NCBI GenBank assembly: GCA_964236695.1
Contig: CAXSFU010000003.1
Location: 37,902 to 101,901 of the forward strand
DNA length: 64,000 nt
Source of the DNA: CAXSEF01 sp964236695
GTDB lineage: Bacteria > Pseudomonadota > Alphaproteobacteria > Acetobacterales > Acetobacteraceae
Reading direction: 5' to 3'
The notes beneath the pieces were generated by a model. That model ran no database searches. It worked only from the letters and a program-made list of their open reading frames with translations, and had not been told where the DNA came from. This document shows, piece by piece, positions 17,145 through 26,054 of this stretch (positions within the stretch are counted from its first letter, which is position 1; each line of letters opens with the position of its first letter). The position numbers and the translations under genes were made by a program.

Positions 17145-18238
17145 GCGACGTCCTCGATCGCCTGGACACCTCCGGCGCCAACCCCACGCGCACCCGCGCG
17201 CCCAACGAGAGCACGGAGTCCGCCAAGCAGGATACGGTGCTGTCGCCGCGCTTCTACACCACCGACTTCGCCTACATGGACCGCCTCGACGTCAGCCTGG
17301 TGCGCGCCGAGTGGGACTCGCTGGTCGCCGAGATGCAGTCCGACCCGAACCGCGGCCACTTCGTGCGCGACGCCCGCTTCGACGCCGACTTCGCCGCCAT
17401 GGAGCCGGAGCTTCGCCGCGAGTTCCTCGACTTCCTGGTCAGCTCTGTGACCGCCGAATTCTCCGGCTGCGTGCTGTATGCCGAGATCAAGAAGCGCATC
17501 ACCAACCCCGACATCCGCACCCTGTTCGCGCTGATGACCCGCGACGAGGCCCGCCACGCCGGCTTCATCAACGACAGCCTCAAGGACTTCGGCGTCGGCG
17601 TCGACCTCGGCTTCCTGGCGCGCGCCAAGAAGTACAAGTACTTCACCCCCAAGTTCGTGTTCTACGCCACCTACCTGTCCGAGAAGATCGGCTACGCCCG
17701 CTACATCACCATCTTCCGCCAGCTGGAGGCGCACCCGGAGCGGCGCATCCACCCGATTTTCTCGTTCTTCGAGAAATGGTGCGGCGACGAGTTCCGCCAC
17801 GGCGAGGCCTTCGCCCTGCTGATGCGGTCGGACCCGAAGCTCCTGCGCGGCCGCAACCGGCTGTGGGTGCGCTTCTTCCTGCTCGCGGTGTTCGCGACGA
17901 TGTACGTGCGCGACCACGCCCGCCCGGTGTTCCACGCCGCCCTCGGCCTCGACCCCACCGAATACGACTACAAGGTGTTCCACATCACCCAGGAGATCTG
18001 CCGCCAGGTGTTCCCGGTGGCGCTCGACCTCGACAGCCCGAGATTCCGTTCGCTCCTGGAACGGCTGCGCACCACCGCCGAGGCGATCGGCGCCACCCGC
18101 AGGCGCCCCGGCCTCGGCGCCCGCCTGTCGCGCGTGGCGCTGCAGGCCCGCGCCGCCACGCTGTTCGCCCGCCTCTACCTCCTGCCGGTGCGCTCCAACG
18201 TGCTCCCGGCCGACGTGCGCCTTTCCCCGGCCTGGTAG
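17141..18238 (+). CDS. acsF: Mg-protoporphyrin IX monomethyl ester oxidative cyclase AcsF
   Basis: O2-dependent diiron enzyme that forms ring E (protochlorophyllide). Ferritin-like iron ligands are visible: E106 and E115 in TAEFSGCVLYAEIKKR, DEARH at 135-139, and DEFRHGEAF at 216-220. 365 aa, full length. No bchE (the anaerobic alternative) lies in the window, pointing to an oxygen-tolerant pigment pathway here. Overlaps the 96-aa gene upstream; 10 bases before puhE. Confidence 0.96.
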   Translation: MSDVLDRLDTSGANPTRTRAPNESTESAKQDTVLSPRFYTTDFAYMDRLDVSLVRAEWDSLVAEMQSDPNRGHFVRDARFDADFAAMEPELRREFLDFLVSSVTAEFSGCVLYAEIKKRITNPDIRTLFALMTRDEARHAGFINDSLKDFGVGVDLGFLARAKKYKYFTPKFVFYATYLSEKIGYARYITIFRQLEAHPERRIHPIFSFFEKWCGDEFRHGEAFALLMRSDPKLLRGRNRLWVRFFLLAVFATMYVRDHARPVFHAALGLDPTEYDYKVFHITQEICRQVFPVALDLDSPRFRSLLERLRTTAEAIGATRRRPGLGARLSRVALQARAATLFARLYLLPVRSNVLPADVRLSPAW

Positions 18239-18248
18239 GACCGCCCCG

Positions 18249-20207
18249 ATGTCGCTCTACGTGTTCCCGGCCCTGTTCGCCCTGTTCGTCTGGTGGTTCA
18301 GTACCGGCATCATCATGTACCTCGACGGCCTGCCTGCCCGCACCTTCAAGTGGAGCATGCTCGGCGCCACTGCGCTCCTCGCCGCCTCGCTCTACGGCCT
18401 GCACGCGACCGGCAGCGACACCTCCGTGCGCGGCGCCTACGTCGGCTTCACCTGCGGCCTGCTCGCCTGGGGCTGGCAGGAGATCAGCTTCTACATGGGC
18501 TTCGTGACCGGCACCCGGAAGCAGCCCTGCGAGGAAGGCTGCCGCGGCTGGCGCCACTTCGGCCACGCGATCCAGACCAGCCTGTGGCACGAGCTGGCGA
18601 TCATCGCCGCAGCCCTCGCGGTGGTGGCGCTCACCTGGCACGCGCCCAACCAGGTCGGCATGTGGACCTTCATGGTGCTGTGGTGGATGCACCAGAGCGC
18701 CAAGCTCAACGTCTTCCTCGGCGTGCGCAACCTCAACGAGGAGTTCCTCCCGGAGCACCTGCAGTTCCTCCGCTCCTTCCTCACCAAGAAGCCGATGAAC
18801 CTGCTGTTTCCCGTCTCCATCACCGTCTCCACCGTGATCCTGGTGCGCCTGGTCGACGCCGCGATCGCACCGGGAGCCAGCCGCTTCGACGCCGCCGGAT
18901 TCTGTTTCCTGTCCGTATTGATGGCGCTCGCCGTGCTGGAGCACTGGCTGCTCGTCCTGCCGCTGCCCGCCGCCGCCCTGTGGGGCTGGAGCCTGACCTC
19001 GCGCAAGACGAAGCCGGTGGCGCCCTTCGACGTGGAGGTGGTCTCCGGCTTCCTCGGCGCCGGCAAGACCACCTTCCTGCGCGCCCGCCTCGCGAGCGCC
19101 GGCCCGAAGACCGTGGTGCTGGTCAACGACTTCGCCGCCGTCGGCGTGGACGGCTCGCTGCTGCGCGAGCGCGGCGCCGACGTGGTCGAGCTGCCCAACG
19201 GCTGCATCTGCTGCTCGCTCCGCAACGACCTCGCCGCCCAGCTCACGACCGTCGTCGCGCAGTGGGCGCCGGAGCGCGTGCTGATCGAGCCCTCCGGCGT
19301 CGCCGACCTCGCCGCCCTCCTCGGCGTGCTCAACCAGCCCAAGCTCCAGCCGCTGGTCCGCTCGCTCGGCGTGACCACCGTGCTCGACGCCGGCGCCTTC
19401 CTGCGCGACTACGCCCGCATGCCCGCCCACCTCGACGCCCAGGCCCGCCTCGCCTCGGTGCTGGTGGTCAACAAGACCGACCTCGCCACGCCCGCCACCC
19501 TGCGCGCCGTGCAGACCACGCTGCGCACCCTCAACCCCGCCGCGCGCATCGTGTCCGCCACCTTCGGCATCGCCGGCCCTGGCCTCGACCTCACCCCGCT
19601 GCCCATCGCCGCCCCCGCCCACCAGACGCACGACGCCCCTCCCGTCCACGCCCGCGCCGGCCACGACGCAGCCCATGCTCCCCACGACGCCAACAGCGCC
19701 CACGCCGGCCACGATCACGCCGCGCACGACCGTGCGGCCCATGACCATGCGGCACACGACCACGCCGCCCATGACCACGCGGCACACGTCCACCCTGGGC
19801 ACGACCACACCGGCCATGATCATGCCGGCCACGGCCACGCCGCCCACGACGGCCTCGGCTTCGACTCCTGGAGCCAGGAGATCGAGGGCGCCTGCGACCC
19901 CGACCGCCTGCTCGCGCTGCTCGACCGCGTCGCCGCCGGCTCGTTCGGCGCGGTCGAGCGCCTGAAGGGCCTCGCCCCCTCCGGCGAGGCGCTCGGCAGC
20001 GGCTGGCTCCGCTTCGACGTGGCCGGCGGCCACCCCTCGATCGCCGCCTTCGCCGCCCCCGCCGGCGAGGTCGCGCGCGTCGTCGCCATCGGCCGCCACC
20101 TGGACGAGGCCGCCCTGTCCGCCGCCTTCGCCGCAGCCTCCGGCGCGCGCCGCCCCGACGCCGATCCGCCCCGCGCCGGCCGCACCGCCGTCCCCGTCGC
20201 CGCCTGA
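18249..20207 (+). CDS. Fusion: PuhE (DUF3623) + His-rich COG0523 (CobW-type) GTPase
   Basis: One uninterrupted 652-codon frame. Residues 1-255 are a PuhE-like multi-helix membrane protein (start MSLYVFPALFALFVWWFSTG; LWWMHQSAKLNVFLGVRNLNEEFLPEHL). Residues 259-652 are a COG0523 G3E GTPase: P-loop GFLGAGKTT from residue 267, the metal-binding GCICCS at 318-323, EPSG, NKTDL, and a C-terminal CobW domain. Between them residues 458-535 carry about 25 His in HDHAAH-like repeats. COG0523 proteins are metal chaperones for Zn, Co or Fe enzymes. No internal start with a Shine-Dalgarno is evident at the junction, so a true fusion is the simplest reading; AcsF and Mg chelatase are obvious metal-using neighbours. 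Confidence 0.9.
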   Translation: MSLYVFPALFALFVWWFSTGIIMYLDGLPARTFKWSMLGATALLAASLYGLHATGSDTSVRGAYVGFTCGLLAWGWQEISFYMGFVTGTRKQPCEEGCRGWRHFGHAIQTSLWHELAIIAAALAVVALTWHAPNQVGMWTFMVLWWMHQSAKLNVFLGVRNLNEEFLPEHLQFLRSFLTKKPMNLLFPVSITVSTVILVRLVDAAIAPGASRFDAAGFCFLSVLMALAVLEHWLLVLPLPAAALWGWSLTSRKTKPVAPFDVEVVSGFLGAGKTTFLRARLASAGPKTVVLVNDFAAVGVDGSLLRERGADVVELPNGCICCSLRNDLAAQLTTVVAQWAPERVLIEPSGVADLAALLGVLNQPKLQPLVRSLGVTTVLDAGAFLRDYARMPAHLDAQARLASVLVVNKTDLATPATLRAVQTTLRTLNPAARIVSATFGIAGPGLDLTPLPIAAPAHQTHDAPPVHARAGHDAAHAPHDANSAHAGHDHAAHDRAAHDHAAHDHAAHDHAAHVHPGHDHTGHDHAGHGHAAHDGLGFDSWSQEIEGACDPDRLLALLDRVAAGSFGAVERLKGLAPSGEALGSGWLRFDVAGGHPSIAAFAAPAGEVARVVAIGRHLDEAALSAAFAAASGARRPDADPPRAGRTAVPVAA

Positions 20208-20250
20208 GCCGCCCGACCCCGCCCGCCCACTGACCAGGACCGGAGCCACG

Positions 20251-21462
20251 ATGCACTACGAGCAGTTCTTCCAGGCCGGCATCGACGGCCTCAGGCGCCA
20301 GGGCAACTACCGCCGCTTCGCCGAGCTGGAGCGCCGCGCCGGCCACCTGCCGCGCGCCACGCTGCACGAGGGCGAGCGCACCCGCGAGGTCACCGTGTGG
20401 TGCTCCAACGACTACCTCGGCATGGGCCAGCACCCCGCCGTGCTCGCCTCCATGCACGCGGCGCTCGACCACCACGGCGCCGGTGCCGGCGGCACCCGCA
20501 ACATCTCCGGCACCCAGAGCTGCCACGTCGCCCTGGAACGCGCGCTCGCTGGCCTGCACGGCAAGCAGTCCGCCCTGCTGTTCAACTCCGGCTACATGTC
20601 GAACTGGGCCACCCTCGGCACCCTGGCCGCGCGCCTGCCCGGCTGCGTCGTGCTGTCCGACGCCTCAAACCACGCCTCCATGATCGAGGGCATCCGCCAC
20701 AGCCGCGCCCGCTGCGAGGTGTTCGCCCACAACGACGTCGCCGACCTGGAGCGCCGCCTCGCTGCCCTGCCGCCCGACGCGCCGAAGATCGTCGCCTTCG
20801 AATCCGTCTACTCCATGGACGGCGACATCGCCCCCATCGCCGCCATCTGCGACGTGGCCGCGCGCCACAACGCGCTCACCTACCTCGACGAGGTGCACGC
20901 CGTCGGCCTCTACGGCCCCGCCGGCGCCGGCATCGCCGCCCGCGACGGCGTCGCCCACCGCCTCGACATCATCGAGGGCACGTTGGCCAAGGGGTTCGGC
21001 GTGATCGGCGGCTACATCGCCGCCTCCGCCGCGCTGTGCGACTTCGTGCGCTCCTTCGCCTCGGGCTTCATCTTCACCACCGCCCTGCCGCCCGCCATCG
21101 CCGCCGGCGCCCTGGCCGCCGTCGGCGTGCTCGCCGAAGGCGACGCCCTGCGCGCCCGTCACGCCGACCGCGTCGCCCGCGTCCGGGCCGCCCTCGACGC
21201 CCAGGGCGTGCCGCACCTGGACAACCCGAGCCACATCGTCCCGGTGATCGTCGGCGACCCCGTGCAGTGCCGCGCCATCACCGACATCCTGCTCGACCGC
21301 CACGGCATCTACGTCCAGCCGATCAACCACCCCACCGTCGCCCGCGGCACAGAGCGCCTGCGCATCACCCCTTCGCCGCAGCACAGCGACGCCGACATCG
21401 CCCACCTGGCGGAGTCGCTCGGCGCGATCTGGTTCGAGCGCAACCTGCGGCGGGCGGCGTGA
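20251..21462 (+). CDS. hemA: 5-aminolevulinate synthase
   Basis: PLP enzyme condensing glycine and succinyl-CoA, the first step of tetrapyrrole synthesis in alphaproteobacteria. Conserved blocks: MHYEQFF at the start, CSNDYLGMGQHP, GAGAGGTRNISGT, YLDEVHAVGLYG, the PLP lysine in TLAKGFGVIGGY (K247), and the C-terminal QPINHPTVARGTERLRITPSP. 403 aa. Position after puhE in the cluster suggests the photosynthesis-dedicated copy. Confidence 0.97.
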   Translation: MHYEQFFQAGIDGLRRQGNYRRFAELERRAGHLPRATLHEGERTREVTVWCSNDYLGMGQHPAVLASMHAALDHHGAGAGGTRNISGTQSCHVALERALAGLHGKQSALLFNSGYMSNWATLGTLAARLPGCVVLSDASNHASMIEGIRHSRARCEVFAHNDVADLERRLAALPPDAPKIVAFESVYSMDGDIAPIAAICDVAARHNALTYLDEVHAVGLYGPAGAGIAARDGVAHRLDIIEGTLAKGFGVIGGYIAASAALCDFVRSFASGFIFTTALPPAIAAGALAAVGVLAEGDALRARHADRVARVRAALDAQGVPHLDNPSHIVPVIVGDPVQCRAITDILLDRHGIYVQPINHPTVARGTERLRITPSPQHSDADIAHLAESLGAIWFERNLRRAA

Positions 21463-21648
21463 GCAAGGAAGGCCAGGGGCTCTGCCCCCCATGTCTTGAA
21501 GCGGGGACCCCGCCAAAGGCAAGCCTTTGGAAACCCCGACTTAGGCCGGTGGCACGTCCCGGCCGGTCTGTGCCGTGACGTCTTTCGGAATGCCGGTCCA
21601 GGGGCGCTGCCCCTGGCGGGTCCAGGGCAGAGCCCTGGCCTTGCTTCC
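21463..21648. repeat. Family-A repeat between hemA and bchI
   Basis: Long variant (about 185 bp) from AAGGAAGGCCAGGGGCTCTGCC to CAGGGCAGAGCCCTGGCCTTGCTTCC, with an internal segment (TGGAAACCCCGACTTAGG) seen in related form in other copies. Confidence 0.85.
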
Positions 21649-21651
21649 TTC

Positions 21652-22725
21652 ATGAGCCCCGACGGCCTCCTGCCCGCGGCGACCGTCGCCCCCCGCATGC
21701 GCCGCGCCTTCCCGTTCAGCGCCATCGTCGGCCAGGAGGAGATGACGCTGGCGCTGCTGCTGGCCGCAGTGGACCCCGGCCTCGGCGGCGTGCTGGTGCT
21801 CGGCGACCGCGGCACCGGCAAGTCCACCGCCGTGCGCGCCCTGGCCGGCCTGCTGCCGCCGATGCGCGTGGTCGCCGGCTGCCCCTACCAGTGCGATCCG
21901 GCGTCCGACCGCTCCGGCTGCCCGCACTGCGCGTCGGCCGGCCTGGCGCGGCGCCCGCGCAGCGCGGAGGCGCCGGTGCCCACCGTGGACCTGCCGCTCG
22001 GCGCCACCGAGGACCGAGTGGTCGGCGCCCTCGACCTGGAGCGCGCGCTCGCCACGGGAGAAAAACGCTTCGAGCCCGGCCTGCTGGCGCGCGCCAACCG
22101 CGGCTTCCTCTACATCGACGAGGTGAACCTCCTGGAGGACCACCTGGTCGACCTGCTGCTCGACGTCGCCGCGTCCGGCGAGAACGTCGTGGAGCGCGAG
22201 GGCCTGAGCGTGCGCCACCCCGCTCGCTTCGTGCTTGTCGGCAGCGGCAACCCGGAGGAGGGCGACCTGCGCCCGCAGCTGCTCGACCGCTTCGGCCTCG
22301 CCGTCGAGGTGAGCACGCCCACGGTGCTGGCCGACCGCGTGGAGGTGCTGCGCCGCCGCGACGCCTTCGACACCGACCCGGCCGCCTTCCTGGCCACCTG
22401 GGGCGAGCGGGAGCGCGCGCTCGGGCAGCGCATCGCCGACGCCCGCGCCCGCCTCGGCGCGACCCGCACCCCGGACTCCGCGCTGGAGCTGGCGGCCCGG
22501 CTGTGCCTGTCGCTCGGCACCGACGGCCTGCGCGGCGAGCTGACGCTGCTGCGCGCCGCCCGTGCCCTGGCCTGCCTCGACGGCGACGCGGAGGTCGGCC
22601 CCGGCCACCTGCGCCGGATCGCGGTCCCCGCGCTGCGCCACCGCCTGCGCCGCGCCCCGCTCGACGAGGCCGGCGCCACGCCCCGCGTGCAGCGCGCCGT
22701 CGCAGAGCTGTTCGGCACGGCGTGA
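21652..22725 (+). CDS. bchI: Magnesium chelatase ATPase subunit BchI
   Basis: AAA+ motor of Mg chelatase. FPFSAIVGQEEM at the N terminus, Walker A GDRGTGKS (51-58), the Cys-rich insert CPYQCDPASDRSGCPHC, Walker B GFLYIDEVNLLEDHLVD, and sensor GNPEEGDLRPQLLDRFGL. 357 aa. ATG 21652 directly follows a family-A repeat whose open frame falsely extends the gene upstream. The stop overlaps the bchD GTG. Confidence 0.97.
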   Translation: MSPDGLLPAATVAPRMRRAFPFSAIVGQEEMTLALLLAAVDPGLGGVLVLGDRGTGKSTAVRALAGLLPPMRVVAGCPYQCDPASDRSGCPHCASAGLARRPRSAEAPVPTVDLPLGATEDRVVGALDLERALATGEKRFEPGLLARANRGFLYIDEVNLLEDHLVDLLLDVAASGENVVEREGLSVRHPARFVLVGSGNPEEGDLRPQLLDRFGLAVEVSTPTVLADRVEVLRRRDAFDTDPAAFLATWGERERALGQRIADARARLGATRTPDSALELAARLCLSLGTDGLRGELTLLRAARALACLDGDAEVGPGHLRRIAVPALRHRLRRAPLDEAGATPRVQRAVAELFGTA

Positions 22726-24560
22726 CCCCGGCCCCCACGACCCCTGGTCCCGACGCCTGGGACGAGGCGCAGTGGGTCGCGCGCCTGTGCGCCCTGGCCC
22801 CGGCGGGGAGCGGCGTCCATGTCCGCGCCCGGCCCGGCCCGGCCCGCGACCGCTTCCTGGCGCTGCTGCGCGAGGCGCTGCCGCCCGGCGCCCCCCTGCG
22901 CCGCTGCCCCGCGGGGATCGCCGACGCCCGCCTGCTCGGCGGCCTCGACCTCGCCGCCAGCCTGGCCGCCGGCCGCTCCGTCATCGGCCGCGGCCTGCTC
23001 GCCGAATCCGACGGCGGCCTGGTGCTGGTGGGCGGCGCGGAGCGGCTCGACGCCGGCACGGCGGCACGGCTGGCGGCCGTGCTCGACGCCGGCGAGGTCG
23101 CGGTCGAGCGCGACGGCGTCTCCACCCGCCACCCCGCCCGCATCGGCCTCGTGCTTCTCGACGAGGCCGGCGACGATCCCGACGCGGCGCAGCTCCCCGC
23201 CGCCCTGCGCGATCGCCTCGCCTTCCGCCTCGACCTCGACGCCGCGCCGCCCGGCGACAACCCCCCCGTGCCACCCGGCCCCGGCCTGTCTCAGGCGCCG
23301 CTGTCCCCGGCGCAGCTCCTCGACGCCCTGTGCGGCACCGCGGACGCGCTGGGCGTGGCCTCGCCCCGCGCCACGCTGCTCGCCCTGCGCGCGGCCAGGG
23401 GATGCGCCGCGCTGCACGGCCGCGCCGCGCCGGCCGAGGCCGACGTCGTGCTCGCCGCCCGCCTGGTGCTGCTGCCCCGCGCCACCCGTCTGCCCGCCCC
23501 GCCGGACGCGGACCCGGGCTCGCCGGCCCCCGCCGACGACGCCGATCCGGCGGACACGCCGCCCGGCCCGCACGACACGCCCCCGGACGCCGCCGCCCAC
23601 GCCGAGGGCAGGGCAGGGGACCCGCCCACGCCGCCGCCCGGCCCCGACGAGCCCGCCACCCCGCCCCCCGGCGATGCCGCCGCCGCCGTGATCGCCGCCA
23701 CCCTCGCCGCCCTGCCGCCCAGCCTGCTCGCCCGCCTCGGCGCCTCCGCCTCCGCCACGCGCGCCGCCGAGTCCGGCCGCGCCGCCGGCCGCGCCCGCGC
23801 CAGCCGGCACGGCCGCCCGGTCGGCAGCCGCCCCGGCCGCCCCGACGGCGGCGTACGCCTCGACCTCCTGGCCACCCTGCGCGCCGCCGCCCCGCTGCAG
23901 GCCCTGCGCCGCCGCGACGCCCCGCCGTCCCCGCCCCGCCCCGGCCGCGCCGCCCGCCTGCAGGTCCGCGCCGCCGACCTGCGCGTGCAGCGCCGCGAGT
24001 CCACGCCCCGCGCCACCACCCTGTTCGTCGTCGACGCCTCCGGCTCCGCCGCCATGAGCCGCCTCGCCGAGGCCAAGGGCGCCGTCGAGCTGCTGCTCGC
24101 CGAGTGCTACGTCCGCCGCGACCAGGTCGCCCTCCTCGCCTTCCGCGGCGCCGGCGCCGAGCTGCTCCTGCCCCCCACCGGCGCCCTCGCCCGCGCCCGC
24201 CGCTGCCTCGCGGCCCTCCCGGGAGGCGGCCCAACCCCGATCGCCGCCGGCCTCGACGCCGCGGCCCAGCTCGCCGCCTCGCTCCGCCGCCGCGGCGCCG
24301 CCCCCCTGCTGGTGGTGCTGACCGACGGCCGCGCCAACATCGCCCGCGACGGCACCGCCGACCGCGCCCGCGCCACCGCCGACGCCCTCGACGCCGCCCG
24401 CGACCTGCGCGCCGCGTCCCTGCCGGCGCTGCTGATCGACATCTCCGCCCGGCCGCAGCCGCAGGCCGCGGCGCTCGCCGAGGCGATGGGCGCGCGATGC
24501 CTGTTCCTGCCGCGGGCGGATGCGGCGGCGCTGTCGCGGGCCATCCGGGAGGCGGCGTGA
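22722..24560 (+). CDS. bchD: Magnesium chelatase subunit BchD
   Basis: The adaptor subunit (612 aa): a degenerate AAA+ domain lacking a proper P-loop, a Pro/Asp-rich linker (about residues 265-330), and a C-terminal von Willebrand A domain with the MIDAS DASGSAAMS and TDGRAN. GTG 22722 overlaps the bchI stop as GTGA. The linker is extremely GC-rich, giving several long false frames on both strands. Confidence 0.95.
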   Translation: MTPAPTTPGPDAWDEAQWVARLCALAPAGSGVHVRARPGPARDRFLALLREALPPGAPLRRCPAGIADARLLGGLDLAASLAAGRSVIGRGLLAESDGGLVLVGGAERLDAGTAARLAAVLDAGEVAVERDGVSTRHPARIGLVLLDEAGDDPDAAQLPAALRDRLAFRLDLDAAPPGDNPPVPPGPGLSQAPLSPAQLLDALCGTADALGVASPRATLLALRAARGCAALHGRAAPAEADVVLAARLVLLPRATRLPAPPDADPGSPAPADDADPADTPPGPHDTPPDAAAHAEGRAGDPPTPPPGPDEPATPPPGDAAAAVIAATLAALPPSLLARLGASASATRAAESGRAAGRARASRHGRPVGSRPGRPDGGVRLDLLATLRAAAPLQALRRRDAPPSPPRPGRAARLQVRAADLRVQRRESTPRATTLFVVDASGSAAMSRLAEAKGAVELLLAECYVRRDQVALLAFRGAGAELLLPPTGALARARRCLAALPGGGPTPIAAGLDAAAQLAASLRRRGAAPLLVVLTDGRANIARDGTADRARATADALDAARDLRAASLPALLIDISARPQPQAAALAEAMGARCLFLPRADAAALSRAIREAA

Positions 24561-24694
24561 GGAAGCAAGGCCAGGGGCTCTGCCCCTGGACCCCGCCAAG
24601 GGCGAGCCTTTGGAATCCACGACTTAAGTCAAGGGATCAAAGGGCCTCACGGCCCTTTGCGGGTCTGGGCGGAGCCCAGCCTTGCTTGCTTCCT
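24561..24694. repeat. Family-A repeat between bchD and bchO
   Basis: GGAAGCAAGGCCAGGGGCTCTGCCCCTGG to GGGTCTGGGCGGAGCCCAGCCTTGCTT. Contains the loop variant GATCAAAGGGCCTCACGGCCCTTTG, also seen near 52090, 53970 and 63930. Confidence 0.85.
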
Positions 24695-24699
24695 CCGCC

Positions 24700-25578
24700 A
24701 TGAACTGGGACCTCGCCGGCCGCGACTGGCCCAACCGTGCCCACAGCCGCTTCGTGACCGCCGCCGGCCTGCGCTGGCACGTCCAGGTCCTGGGCGAGGG
24801 CCCGGTGCTCCTGCTGCTGCACGGCACCGGCGCCGCCACCCACTCCTGGCGCGCGCTCGCCCCGCTGCTGGCGCGCCGCTTCACCGTGGTCGCCCCCGAC
24901 CTCCCCGGCCACGGCTTTACCGCCGCGCCGCCCGCCGAGGGCATGTCGCTCCCCGGCATGGCCCGCCGCGTTTCCGCCCTGCTGCGCGCCCTCGACCTGC
25001 CGCCCGCCCTGGTCGCCGGCCACTCCGCCGGCGCCGCCGTGGCCGCGCAGATGGCGATCGACGGCCTGGTCGCGCCCGCCGCGATCATGAGCCTCAACGG
25101 CGCCCTCCTGCCGCTCGCCGCCCGCGAGTCCGTGCTGTTCCCCGCCGCTGCCCGCCTGCTGGCCTCCCTGCCCGTGCTGCCCTGGATCGTGTCGCGCCAG
25201 GCCTCCAACCAGGCCCTGGTGGACCGCATGCTCGCCGGCACCGGCTCGCGCGTCGACCCGGGGGACGCCCGTCTCTACGCCCGCCTGTTCGCCCAGCCGC
25301 GCCATGTCGCCGCCGCCCTGCGCATGATGGCGCGCTGGGACCTCAACGCCTTCGACATCGCCCGCCTGCGCGTGCCCCTGACCCTCGTGGCCGGCGAGCG
25401 CGACGGCATGATCCCGCCCTCCGCCGCCCGCGAGGTCGCCACCCTGCTGCCGGGCGCCCGCCTGGTGCTGCTCCCCGGCCTCGGCCACCTCGCCCACGAG
25501 GAGGACCCCGCCCGCATCGCCGAACTGATCGGCGGGATGGCCGACGCGCACCTGCCCGCCCCGGCCCCCGCCGCATGA
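24700..25578 (+). CDS. bchO: BchO alpha/beta hydrolase
   Basis: BchO is the alpha/beta-fold hydrolase encoded beside bchID; its exact role is unclear but it is linked to Mg-chelatase steps. Oxyanion-hole region LLLHGTGAATHSW, nucleophile elbow GHSAGAAVA, acid in VAGERDGMIPP and final His in GLGHLAHEEDP. 292 aa from ATG 24700. The stop overlaps the next gene by ATGA. Confidence 0.9.
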   Translation: MNWDLAGRDWPNRAHSRFVTAAGLRWHVQVLGEGPVLLLLHGTGAATHSWRALAPLLARRFTVVAPDLPGHGFTAAPPAEGMSLPGMARRVSALLRALDLPPALVAGHSAGAAVAAQMAIDGLVAPAAIMSLNGALLPLAARESVLFPAAARLLASLPVLPWIVSRQASNQALVDRMLAGTGSRVDPGDARLYARLFAQPRHVAAALRMMARWDLNAFDIARLRVPLTLVAGERDGMIPPSAAREVATLLPGARLVLLPGLGHLAHEEDPARIAELIGGMADAHLPAPAPAA

Positions 25579-25913
25579 GCGCGCTGTTCGCCAGCGGCCG
25601 CATCGTCGACCTGATCCTGCTGCTGGTCCTCGCCGAGGCCGTGGCCCTGCTCGCGCTGCACCGCGCCACCGGCCGCGGCCCGCCCCCCGCCGCGCTGCTG
25701 CCCAACCTCGCGGCCGGCGCCTGCCTCCTGCTCGCCCTGCGCTCTGCCCTCCGCGGCGCTCCGTGGCCGCTCCTCGCCCTGTGCTTGCTGGGCTCGCTCC
25801 TCGCGCATCTGGCAGACCTGCGGGAGCGCTGGCGCGCGCCAGAAGGACAGGCAGGACAGGGAGCTCTACCCTGGACGGGCAGCCAGCGTTCCCGGGATGG
25901 CGACATCCGCTGA
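25575..25913 (+). CDS. Small membrane protein coupled to bchO
   Basis: 112 residues, overlapping bchO by 4 bases. Three hydrophobic stretches are visible (IVDLILLLVLAEAVALLAL; LLPNLAAGACLLLAL; WPLLALCLLGSLLAHLADL). The last about 20 residues (from GQGALPWTG) are encoded by what looks like a decayed half of a family-A repeat, so the original C terminus was probably near the RERWR segment. I do not recognise a family. Confidence 0.75.
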   Translation: MSALFASGRIVDLILLLVLAEAVALLALHRATGRGPPPAALLPNLAAGACLLLALRSALRGAPWPLLALCLLGSLLAHLADLRERWRAPEGQAGQGALPWTGSQRSRDGDIR

Positions 25914-26054
25914 ATGGAATGCCGGACCGTGCCGGCCTGCTCGTCCCGTCATTCCAGACCCGCAGGCTGTCCGCTTCTAGGAGAATATCTCCCCGTATAC
26001 CCGATTGGCGCCATAAACGTATATAGACATGCATAGATTGGCAGAGAGTCGGCA
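25914..26054 (+). promoter_or_regulatory. AT-richer leader of the AAA ATPase gene
   Basis: Base composition shifts sharply near 25960. It holds a perfect palindrome GGAGA-ATA-TCTCC (25980-25992) and an AT-rich stretch with TATATA (26020-26025), a candidate operator and -10 element. No good -35 is evident. Confidence 0.35.
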
